A stretch of 12,343 bases of DNA from UBA8516 sp964434855. GTDB taxonomy: Archaea; Thermoproteota; Nitrososphaeria; Nitrososphaerales; Nitrosopumilaceae. Position 1 is the stretch's first letter; each line of letters starts with the position of its first letter. Location of the stretch: contig CAYSWR010000031.1 in assembly GCA_964434855.1 (NCBI GenBank), forward strand, positions 1 to 12,343, written 5' to 3'. Below are positions 6,383 to 12,343 of this stretch, piece by piece. Made by a program: the position numbers and the translations under genes. Under the pieces are notes generated by a model. It ran no database searches, was not told where the DNA came from, and saw nothing but the letters and a program-made list of their open reading frames with translations.

Positions 6383-7024
6383 GTGGATTTAAGCGCGATT
6401 TTTACAATAGATCCCGAAGTTGGTTATCTTGGTCTTGTACTTGTAAGCTTTTTTGGTTCGCTGATTCCGTTTGTTCCCTTTCCTTCGTTTCTACTACTTG
6501 CAGCAATGTCAATTGGAAATCAGTTTGATCCACATGCTTTAGCTCTAATCAGTGCAGTTATGGCAACTGCAGCAAAGCAGGTAATTTTCTATATTAGCTA
6601 TGGGGGAAGAAAAATAATTACTGAAAAAATGCGCAAGAGAATTAAACCATTTGAAAGATTGGTAAAGCGCTATGGTGCAGTAGCTGCGTTTGTAGCGGCG
6701 GCAACTCCAATACCAGACGACTTGGTCTATATTCCTCTTGGACTTGCAAGATACAATCCATTAAGATTTTTCATTTCTACACTTGCTGGAAAAATCGTCT
6801 TGGGATATGTCATAGTTTATGTCTCCAGAGGCTTTGGTTTGTCGTTTATAGATCCACTACTTGGTAAAGTACAGGATATGAATGAGCTTTACATCGGCAC
6901 TGCTATTTTTATGGGGATAACGACAGGTATCATAGTCTTGATGTTACGTCTTAACTGGGAAAAAATCCTTGGCAAAGTTGCACCGTGGACATTGAACCCA
7001 GAAAAAGATGAGAATAACAACTAG
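6383..7024 (+). CDS. DedA/VTT-domain (SNARE-associated) membrane protein
   Basis: Integral membrane protein of 213-215 residues. Hydrophobic stretches at roughly 15-45, 50-75, 99-125, 127-153 and 170-193 suggest re-entrant and membrane-spanning helices. The central block, a basic loop (RKRIKPFERLVKRYG) followed by VAAATPIPDDLVYIPLGLARYN, matches the DedA/VTT pattern, with prolines and acidic residues in the re-entrant part. Some family members flip lipids or affect membrane potential; the substrate here is unknown. Two GTG codons (6377, 6383) are possible starts; 6383 is chosen for its distance from the TATA-like box. The last codons overlap the convergent glycosylase gene by 4 nt, sharing the palindromic CTAG. 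The C-terminal tail is short, charged and Asn-rich. Confidence 0.85.
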   Translation: MDLSAIFTIDPEVGYLGLVLVSFFGSLIPFVPFPSFLLLAAMSIGNQFDPHALALISAVMATAAKQVIFYISYGGRKIITEKMRKRIKPFERLVKRYGAVAAFVAAATPIPDDLVYIPLGLARYNPLRFFISTLAGKIVLGYVIVYVSRGFGLSFIDPLLGKVQDMNELYIGTAIFMGITTGIIVLMLRLNWEKILGKVAPWTLNPEKDENNN

Positions 7025-7584
7025 TTTTGTATAGTAAAATTCCACAGCTTGTCTGTTGCTTTTTTTATTCCAACGCGTGGTCTTTTAACAATGTCAGATT
7101 CTTTGATTTTGATCCCATCTACAATAAAAAGACTCGATGGTTTGGTAAGATCCTCACCATATTGTTTTTTTGTTATTTGTAACGCTTGAGTTAGTTTTGC
7201 AGGACCGTTTGCAAGATTTGAAATTTCATCTGTTTTTCTTTGCTTTACCATAAAGTTGACTCCTTCTTTTGGTTCTAATGCACGAATCAATACAGCACCA
7301 GCTTCATAGTTACCATCTCGTGCAACTGCATTCATGCAATAATGCATTCCATAAGTAAAATAGACATAAGCTATTCCAACAGGGCCAAACATTGCTTTGT
7401 TTCTTTCTGTTAGTCCTGTAAAGGAGTGACTTGCTGGATCATCTTTATACCTATATGCTTCTGTTTCAGTTATGATTCCAGAGATTATTTTGTTTCCAAT
7501 TTTTCGTACAAGTGTCTTACCTAACAGATCTCTTGCAACATCAACTGTATCTCTTGCATAAAATGAATGTGATATTATTTTCAT
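7021..7584 (-). CDS. mpg: 3-methyladenine DNA glycosylase, AAG/MPG type
   Basis: Base-excision repair enzyme that removes alkylated and deaminated purines. The 187 residues match the AAG family catalytic core: FYARDTVDVARDLLGKTLVR at the N-terminus, TETEAYRYKDDPASHSF with catalytic Glu E42, Y44 and H53 spaced as in human AAG E125/Y127/H136, then VYFTYGMHYCMN with N85 matching human N169, and the C-terminal RPRVGIKKATDKLWNF. The human N-terminal extension is absent. The ATG overlaps the stop of the uracil glycosylase gene in an ATGA junction, implying translational coupling. The TAG stop overlaps the end of the DedA gene by 4 nt. The function is secure at family level; the substrate range is not visible. 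Confidence 0.95.
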   Translation of the reverse strand: MKIISHSFYARDTVDVARDLLGKTLVRKIGNKIISGIITETEAYRYKDDPASHSFTGLTERNKAMFGPVGIAYVYFTYGMHYCMNAVARDGNYEAGAVLIRALEPKEGVNFMVKQRKTDEISNLANGPAKLTQALQITKKQYGEDLTKPSSLFIVDGIKIKESDIVKRPRVGIKKATDKLWNFTIQN

Positions 7585-8159
7585 TTAATATCAGCAAGGT
7601 TTTCGTCTTTTTTTAACCTATCAAGTGTTTCTACAAGTGTTTTCATGTCAGCTTTTAATACTGATTTTAATTCTTGGTTGTAAATTACTGCTGCAGGATG
7701 TATTGTAAGAAAATATCTTTGTCCATCTTTTTCTATTATCTTGCCCCTGTTCTTTGTTATGGAATTACCCCCCAAGAGTGAACCATATGCTGTGTTTCCC
7801 ATGATGCAGATTATCTTTGGTTTGATTATCTCAAGTTCTTTTGATAGATATGGTTGGCAGGATTCTTTTTCTTCCTGTAGAGGAATACGATTGTTTGGGG
7901 GCCTGCACTTTACCACGTTTGTAATATAGACATCGTCTCGTGAGAGTCCAGCTGAAGCCAAGACCTCGGAAAGAATGTTTCCTGCAGAGCCCACAAATGG
8001 TTCGCCCTTGAGATCTTCGTTTCTTCCAGGTGCCTCGCCAATAAACAAAATTTCTGCTTTTACATTGCCTTTTCCTGGGACAGCATTTGTTCTTGTCTTT
8101 GAAAGGTTGCACTTGATACATGAAATTACCTGGGATCTTATTGAATCAATTTCTGACAT
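7581..8159 (-). CDS. udg: Uracil-DNA glycosylase, family 4 (iron-sulfur)
   Basis: Removes uracil from DNA arising from cytosine deamination. The 192 residues carry the family-4 set: C14-x2-C17 near the N-terminus and C85-x15-C101, the usual ligands of a [4Fe-4S] cluster; the catalytic/uracil-binding loop GEAPGRNEDLKGEPFVGSAG (41-60); and HPAA (154-157) in the DNA-binding motif. The ATG at 8159 directly follows the TAA of the tldD-like gene (zero gap), and its own TGA overlaps the start of the AAG gene. The two repair glycosylases are therefore almost certainly made from one message. No damage-response box was recognised. A relative acting on other bases is possible but less likely with this motif set. 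Confidence 0.95.
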   Translation of the reverse strand: MSEIDSIRSQVISCIKCNLSKTRTNAVPGKGNVKAEILFIGEAPGRNEDLKGEPFVGSAGNILSEVLASAGLSRDDVYITNVVKCRPPNNRIPLQEEKESCQPYLSKELEIIKPKIICIMGNTAYGSLLGGNSITKNRGKIIEKDGQRYFLTIHPAAVIYNQELKSVLKADMKTLVETLDRLKKDENLADIK

Positions 8160-9578
8160 TTATGCTCCTACACTTTTTACTGTAGCAACTCCACGAATGT
8201 GTGGACCTCCATTTCCCATCCTCATTATCTGCATGGGGTCTCCTTTTCCGCAATTAGTAATTGGTCGTATTGTGAAATCTTTTCCGCATGCATCAATTGA
8301 ATTGAAAAAATCTGGAGCAGTGCCCATCACTATGACATCTCTTAACAATTCTTTTGGTTCACCGTTTTCAATTTTTTGTGCAAACTGACACGATATGCTC
8401 CAGTTGTAACGCATCATGTCAATTGATGGCACTTTCATGTTTGAAATAAGATATCCGTTTTTTACTTCACTTATCATTTCTTGAGGATCCCAATCACCTT
8501 CCTTGATACAGGTGCATGCCATTCTAATCAGAGGCATAAACTCGTATCCTGATGCGCGCATGCCAGAGTTTGGTTCCGTGTTAAAAATTGATGCAGTCTC
8601 TCTGCTATGCATGTGACTTTGTAAAACTCCGTTTTCTATCAGTGTTTTTCTTTTTGCTAAAACTCCTTCATCATCATATTTGTAACATCCAAGATTACCC
8701 GGTATGGTAGGATCATCTATTACGTTTAATTGGTTTGAGCCAATCTTTTGTCCAAGTTTTCCAGCCCACCAAGCACCACCAGCCCATGCCATCTCTTTGC
8801 CAAGAACCCTGTCTGCCTCCGAAGGGTGACCAAGGATTTCATGCGCTAGAAGAGCTACAAAATCAGGATTCATCACGACTGTTGCCTTGTCTTCTTTTGC
8901 AGTATGTGCGTCTAGAAGCTCAGAGGCCTTTTGAGAAACAAACTCTGCCGTATTTCTTATATCGTGTTCTCCAAGAATCATTTCCATTCCTCCTCTTCCC
9001 CCTTCTGTAGAGTTTACAGATTCTGTGAGACCTGATTCGTGTGCTGTTGCAGTAATGTTTGCTATAGTATCTACAAAAGTATGAGTTACTTTTGCGCCAT
9101 CACTATTTACAAAATATTTTGAAAAATTTTCATATCCAATTGATATCGATGATTCGTTTATTCGCTTTTTACTTCTTATGATGTCATCGCATTCATATCC
9201 AATCTTTGTCAGCTCTTCAATATCGGGTTGTTTTGATACGCTGAGATTTATCTTGTCAACATATGCACGAGTTTCTGCAAGTTTTACTTTATGTTTTTTC
9301 TTTTCAGAATAATGTAATGCGATTTTTACAGCATCAAGTGTTGCGTCTTTTATCTGATCAATTGAATTTGGATTTGAAATAGAGTAAAATCCCCAAGCTC
9401 CACCTGCAAGAACTCTGATCCCCAAGCCCAGATCGCTTGTAGATGCAAAGTGTTCAATTTCTCCATTTTCCAAAAGAAATCCTTTACGTTCTGCTGTTTC
9501 TACTCTAACATCACAATATTGAGAACCGTTTAGTAATGCAAACTGTACTACCTTGTCAGCATAATCTTCTAAATACAT
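8160..9578 (-). CDS. tldD: TldD-like metalloprotease (TldD/PmbA family)
   Basis: Cytoplasmic zinc protease family; the bacterial TldD/TldE pair cleaves unfolded peptides and matures microcins, while the archaeal role is unclear. In 472 residues the zinc motif HEILGH is at 246-251 (H246, E247, H251) and a likely third ligand is C443 in ITNCGKGDP near the C-terminus, the place where E. coli TldD has its Cys ligand. The N-terminal domain includes LGLGIRVLAGGAWGF (50-64), typical of the family. All ligands are present, so this is the catalytic TldD-type partner; no TldE/PmbA partner is found in the window. It is first in a three-gene cluster with two DNA glycosylases, a pairing whose logic is not obvious. 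The ATG at 9578 has a weak A-rich TATA-like element (9602-9610) 27 nt upstream. Confidence 0.92.
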   Translation of the reverse strand: MYLEDYADKVVQFALLNGSQYCDVRVETAERKGFLLENGEIEHFASTSDLGLGIRVLAGGAWGFYSISNPNSIDQIKDATLDAVKIALHYSEKKKHKVKLAETRAYVDKINLSVSKQPDIEELTKIGYECDDIIRSKKRINESSISIGYENFSKYFVNSDGAKVTHTFVDTIANITATAHESGLTESVNSTEGGRGGMEMILGEHDIRNTAEFVSQKASELLDAHTAKEDKATVVMNPDFVALLAHEILGHPSEADRVLGKEMAWAGGAWWAGKLGQKIGSNQLNVIDDPTIPGNLGCYKYDDEGVLAKRKTLIENGVLQSHMHSRETASIFNTEPNSGMRASGYEFMPLIRMACTCIKEGDWDPQEMISEVKNGYLISNMKVPSIDMMRYNWSISCQFAQKIENGEPKELLRDVIVMGTAPDFFNSIDACGKDFTIRPITNCGKGDPMQIMRMGNGGPHIRGVATVKSVGA

Positions 9579-9818
9579 GAATGCATCGAACTAGTTTCAA
9601 CTATTTTTTGTTTGTGCCAAATTACAGATCTTTAAGGTAAAAAATAGGCAAGATGTCACTTGTATGTGATGTAGAACGGAATATTATGACAACCAGAGTG
9701 AGACATTTTTTACGAACGAAATGTCACAGTTTGGGACATTTTTGTGACTTGATAGTGTTACAGACTAATATCAATAACAGAGGTATGAATAAAAAGCGCA
9801 AAAGAACCTGACTAGATT
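9579..9818. promoter_or_regulatory. 240-bp divergent promoter region with repeated motifs
   Basis: Longest non-coding stretch in the window, between tldD (-) and the PINA-like gene (+). Candidate TATA elements are AAAAAATAG (minus, 9610-9602) for tldD and AATAAAAA (plus, 9788-9795), 28 nt before ATG 9819. Between them lie ATGTCAC twice (9653-9659, 9721-9727), GACATTTTT twice (9702-9710, 9735-9743) and two nested inverted repeats, listed separately. No tRNA, convincing small RNA or ORF of useful length was found. Confidence 0.55.
9702..9748. repeat. Nested inverted and direct repeats upstream of the PINA-like gene
   Basis: GACATTT (9702-9708) pairs with AAATGTC (9719-9725) across 10 bp, and GTCACA (9723-9728) pairs with TGTGAC (9743-9748) across 14 bp. 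GACATTTTT also recurs directly (9702, 9735). This dense arrangement about 70-115 bp before the ATG looks like a multi-site operator, though the motif copies are short. Confidence 0.45.
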
Positions 9819-11624
9819 ATGGAAAAAATTGTTGTCGATACAAGCATAATAATAGACGGCGAGATTGGAAAATTAATCGAGTCAGGTAAGCTTGGAAATT
9901 GTGAGATAATCATTCCTGTTGCAGTACTTGATGAGCTTCAATCGCAAGCCTCGCAAAGCAAGGAGTATGGTTTTGTTGGCCTTGAAGAAATAAAAAAAAT
10001 CCGCCAGCTTTCTGAAAAACACAACATTGTCATCAGATTTGAAGGTGAGAGGCCAAGCATGGACGATATCAGACTTGCAAAACATGGCAGAATAGATGCA
10101 ATAATAAAAGACATTGCAAAGAAAAACAATGCGACTTTTTACACAGCGGATTATGTACAATCTCTTGTTGCACAGGTAGAAGGAGTAAATACAAATTATT
10201 CAAGACCAGATGTAAAAACAACAAACCTAGAGTTTGAAAAATTTTTTGACCCACAAACAATGAGTGTGCACCTAAAAGAAGGAACAAAGCCAATGGCAAA
10301 GCGTGGCAAGCCAGGCGCATTTACTCTTTTAGATCTGGAAGACAAGATTCTAACAAAGGATTATCTGCAATCCATCACCACTGAAATCTTGGAAGCATCA
10401 AGAATTAATCAGGCAGGAATTGTTGAGATATCAAAACCAGGTGCATTAGTTGTTCAGTATAAAGATTTTAGAATAGCAATAACTCATCCTCCGTTTTCAG
10501 ATAATTATGAAACTACGATAGTTCATCCTACTGTTAGGTTATCAATAGATCAATACAAGATTTCAGAAAAGCTTATGACAAGAATTTCAGAAAAAGCAGA
10601 GGGTATTTTAGTATCAGGGCCTCCTGGTTCTGGAAAGAGCACCTTTGCTTCTAGTCTTGCAGACTTTTATTCCCAGAAAGGCAAGATTGTCAAGACGTTA
10701 GAGTCTCCACGAGACCTGCAAGTGGGGGATAAAGTAACACAATACACTACACTTGACGGTAGCTTTGAAAATTCTGCAGACATTTTGCTTCTTGTAAGAC
10801 CAGACTATACAATATTTGATGAAATAAGAAGATTTCCAGACTTTCGAGTCTTTGCTGATCTAAGATTGGCAGGTGTTGGCATGGTTGGAGTTGTTCATGC
10901 AAATGCACCACTTGACGCCATCCAGAGATTCATTGGCAAAGTAGAGCTTGGCATGATTCCGCACATACTAGATACTGTTATTTTTGTAAAAAACGGCGAC
11001 ATTGCTGAAGTGTATGAATTAGAATTCAAAGTCAAGGTTCCGACTGGCATGACAGAACAAGACCTTGCAAGACCAGTAATTGAAGTTCGCAACTTTGAGA
11101 ACAGAAACTTGGAGTATGAGATCTACACATATGGTGAGGAAAACATTGTCATTCCAATATCAAAGGAGGCAAAAAGTGGAGGTATAGAAAGACTTGCAGA
11201 GGCCAAGATAAGAGAAACCATACGAAGATTTGATCCGAATGCAGAAATTGAGATTTTATCAAACAACAGCATTCAGGTCAGAGTAGACAAGGAAGTTATG
11301 CCATCTATCATTGGCCGTGGCGGTGCTACCATAAACGAGCTTGAAAAATCACTTGGTGTGCATATTGATGTAGAACCCAAGGTTCACACACTTGGAAACG
11401 AAGTTGATTTTGAGTTATCAGAAGCCGGAAACAACATTGTGCTTGAAGTAGATGACAGAAAAATAGGAATGTCTGCCGATATCTATGTAAAAGATCAATA
11501 CTTGCTTTCTGCGCATGTTGGCAAAAAAGGCAAGATAAAAATTTCAAGAAGATCCGAGTCTGGAAAAAAAATAATAAATGCCGTGATGGCAAAACAAGAC
11601 ATTAAAATAATTTTGCACGACTAG
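9819..11624 (+). CDS. PINA-like PIN-domain / secretion-type ATPase / KH protein
   Basis: 601-residue archaeal ATPase of the COG1855 type. Domains in order: PIN nuclease-like domain (1-115) with acidic residues D7, E39, D93 and D111 in the expected places; a linker; an ATPase of the type II/IV secretion (VirB11/PilT) class with Walker A GPPGSGKST (267-275), a Walker B-like TIFDEIRR (D334, E335) and the VVHANAP His motif (H360); and a KH domain with SIIGRGGATINELEK (496-510), followed by a basic C-terminal part. As I recall, the Sulfolobus homologue PINA forms hexamers, binds the Holliday junction resolvase Hjc and promotes branch migration, so a recombination or repair role is the best guess; RNA binding is possible through KH and PIN. 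There is no membrane segment or pilus gene nearby, arguing against a secretion role. It stands alone, its TAG directly abutting the convergent regulator's stop. Confidence 0.92.
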   Translation: MEKIVVDTSIIIDGEIGKLIESGKLGNCEIIIPVAVLDELQSQASQSKEYGFVGLEEIKKIRQLSEKHNIVIRFEGERPSMDDIRLAKHGRIDAIIKDIAKKNNATFYTADYVQSLVAQVEGVNTNYSRPDVKTTNLEFEKFFDPQTMSVHLKEGTKPMAKRGKPGAFTLLDLEDKILTKDYLQSITTEILEASRINQAGIVEISKPGALVVQYKDFRIAITHPPFSDNYETTIVHPTVRLSIDQYKISEKLMTRISEKAEGILVSGPPGSGKSTFASSLADFYSQKGKIVKTLESPRDLQVGDKVTQYTTLDGSFENSADILLLVRPDYTIFDEIRRFPDFRVFADLRLAGVGMVGVVHANAPLDAIQRFIGKVELGMIPHILDTVIFVKNGDIAEVYELEFKVKVPTGMTEQDLARPVIEVRNFENRNLEYEIYTYGEENIVIPISKEAKSGGIERLAEAKIRETIRRFDPNAEIEILSNNSIQVRVDKEVMPSIIGRGGATINELEKSLGVHIDVEPKVHTLGNEVDFELSEAGNNIVLEVDDRKIGMSADIYVKDQYLLSAHVGKKGKIKISRRSESGKKIINAVMAKQDIKIILHD

Positions 11625-12122
11625 TCATTCAAAGCTATTCATGACTTTGGGATTTGCTTTTAGATATGTGATGAATTTTCGCAGCTGCTTTATGGTTTTT
11701 GGATTTAGGTGATGCTCTATTCCTTCTGCATCCTCGTTTGCAACTGCGCTTTCTATTCCAAGCATTTTAAAAAACTCTAGCAAGATTTCGTGCTTTTGTC
11801 TTATCCCATACGCAATCGCGTTTCCTTTTTGTGTAAGGTTGATTCCTCGATATTTTTCATATTCGATATAGCCATTTTCATCCAGTCTTTTGAGCATCTT
11901 TGTAACACTTGGGGCACTTACATTCATGTATCTTGAAATGTCAAGTGTGTTTGCATAGCCTTTTAGCTCTACCAGTTCTGAAATGACTTCAAGATAGTCC
12001 TCGATTCTTGTGTTAGTATCGCCCTTTCCAAACTTGTGAGCTGCCTTTATGGATTCTAGTCTTTCTGCGCGCTTTTCTTTCACGTCTCTAATCGGGATAT
12101 ACCAAGAACGATATAATTCCAT
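11625..12122 (-). CDS. MntR/DtxR-family metal-dependent transcriptional regulator
   Basis: DNA-binding repressor expected to sense Mn2+ or Fe2+. The winged helix-turn-helix spans about residues 38-100 (EDYLEVISELVELKGYANT, DISRYMNVSAPSVTKMLKRL, then YEKYRGINLTQKG), followed by the dimerisation/metal domain. Positions equal to B. subtilis MntR ligands are all present: D42, E45, H111, E133, E136 and H137 (EDAEGIEHHL), so it looks closer to MntR than to DtxR; no SH3-like third domain is present. From ATG 12122 it has 165 residues, with an unusual basic N-terminal extension of about 35 residues. GTG at 12083 (residue 14) would shorten it. It diverges from an unknown gene at 12204, a plausible target. 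Its stop abuts the end of the PINA-like gene with no gap. Confidence 0.92.
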   Translation of the reverse strand: MELYRSWYIPIRDVKEKRAERLESIKAAHKFGKGDTNTRIEDYLEVISELVELKGYANTLDISRYMNVSAPSVTKMLKRLDENGYIEYEKYRGINLTQKGNAIAYGIRQKHEILLEFFKMLGIESAVANEDAEGIEHHLNPKTIKQLRKFITYLKANPKVMNSFE

Positions 12123-12203
12123 CTCTTTGTGTAGAAAATCTTTACCTCATTGTGATTGATCTTTAGCATTGAATCTTAACTATCAAAGTAACGATTCGGT
12201 GAA
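12123..12203. promoter_or_regulatory. 81-bp divergent promoter region with ATCTTTA repeats
   Basis: Region between the MntR-like gene (-) and the unknown gene (+). ATCTTTA occurs at 12138-12144 and 12159-12165, exactly 21 bp apart (two helical turns), with a partial copy ATCTTA at 12173-12178. Read on the minus strand these are TAAAGAT, so they could be either regulator half-sites or weak TATA elements. A CTTAACTA element lies 26 nt before ATG 12204. Confidence 0.35.
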
Positions 12204-12343
12204 ATGGACGAACATTATAAGAAAGGTATTCACAGAATTAAAAAATTAACCGAGTCAGTAAAAAGAAGAAACGAGGTTTATTCTGGACTTGCAAAAATAG
12301 ACGATGGAGGAACTGCCAGATCTATGAGAGCATTACAAAAAGC
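12204..12343 (+). CDS. Unrecognised protein, 3'-truncated by window end
   Basis: Open frame from ATG 12204 to the window edge, 46 full codons with no stop. It begins MDEHYKKGIHRIKKL and continues as a charged, mostly helical-looking sequence with SVKRRNEVYSGLAKID and ARSMRALQK. No family is recognised. An in-frame TAA at 12189-12191 fixes this ATG as the first possible start. A GGTGA motif sits only 1 nt before the ATG, too close for normal use, while a weak TATA-like CTTAACTA lies about 26 nt upstream, so a leaderless start is more likely. Codon choice (AAA/AAG, AGA, ATT) resembles the neighbours. It diverges from the MntR-like regulator and could be under its control. Confidence 0.6.
   Translation, partial: MDEHYKKGIHRIKKLTESVKRRNEVYSGLAKIDDGGTARSMRALQK

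Noticed and set aside
7975..8388. 137-residue plus-strand open frame
   Set aside because: Antisense across the tldD/UDG junction, both of which are clearly real genes.
9785..9811. Eight-codon mini-ORF (MNKKRKRT) before the PINA-like gene
   Set aside because: Its ATG overlaps the probable TATA element, so it would not be on the message.
9660..9815. Possible C/D-box small RNA (GTGATGT and a later CTGA)
   Set aside because: The box C match is imperfect and the boxes are about 145 nt apart, too far for a C/D sRNA.
9819..11624. PilT/VirB11 pilus or secretion motor
   Set aside because: The ATPase is fused to PIN and KH domains and has no pilin or membrane platform gene beside it, fitting the PINA type instead.
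1..12343. CRISPR array, insertion sequence, prophage or defence island
   Set aside because: No regularly spaced repeats, transposase, integrase or terminal repeats were seen; gene content is housekeeping.

Overview
The window reads as chromosomal DNA of an AT-rich archaeon, most likely an ammonia-oxidising Nitrososphaerota (Thaumarchaeota) of the Nitrosopumilus/Nitrosarchaeum kind. The basis is archaeal or archaeal-type genes (prolyl-tRNA synthetase with a C-terminal four-Cys end, F420-0 gamma-glutamyl ligase, a PIN-ATPase-KH protein of the PINA/COG1855 type), TATA-like boxes about 26-28 nt upstream of many start codons, frequent GTG/TTG starts and short intergenic gaps. The lineage is inferred from style and protein resemblance, not from a marker gene search. 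No mobile element, CRISPR array, tRNA or rRNA was seen.

Layout: (1) 1-759, the C-terminal three quarters of thioredoxin reductase on +. (2) 752-4467, a minus-strand run that reads, in transcription order, SerB-like HAD phosphatase, cofE, a PHP-domain hydrolase, a TusA-like sulfur carrier and cysteine synthase. (3) 4572-7024, a plus-strand run: a 94-residue four-cysteine protein, proS and a DedA/VTT membrane protein. (4) 7021-9578, a tight minus-strand cluster tldD > family-4 uracil-DNA glycosylase > AAG-type 3-methyladenine glycosylase, with zero-gap and ATGA junctions. (5) 9579-9818, a repeat-rich divergent promoter region. (6) 9819-11624, the PINA-like ATPase on +. (7) 11625-12122, an MntR/DtxR metalloregulator on -. 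(8) 12204 to the end, the start of an unrecognised protein on +.

Functionally the window is mostly housekeeping: thiol redox and cysteine/serine metabolism (trxB, cysteine synthase, TusA, SerB), coenzyme F420, proline charging, base-excision repair (UDG plus AAG), possible recombination work (PINA) and metal-dependent regulation. The most unusual part is the tusA-cysK pair. Neither gene has a usable ATG/GTG/TTG at its true N-terminus. Each has a GGTGA Shine-Dalgarno-like motif placed correctly for a rare start (ATT for tusA, CTG for cysK), and the two genes share a reading frame separated only by TAA-CCG. Other points are a perfect 19-bp dyad between the serB and four-Cys promoters, a cluster of GACATTT/GTCACA repeats before the PINA gene, and three convergent gene pairs with no space between stop codons.
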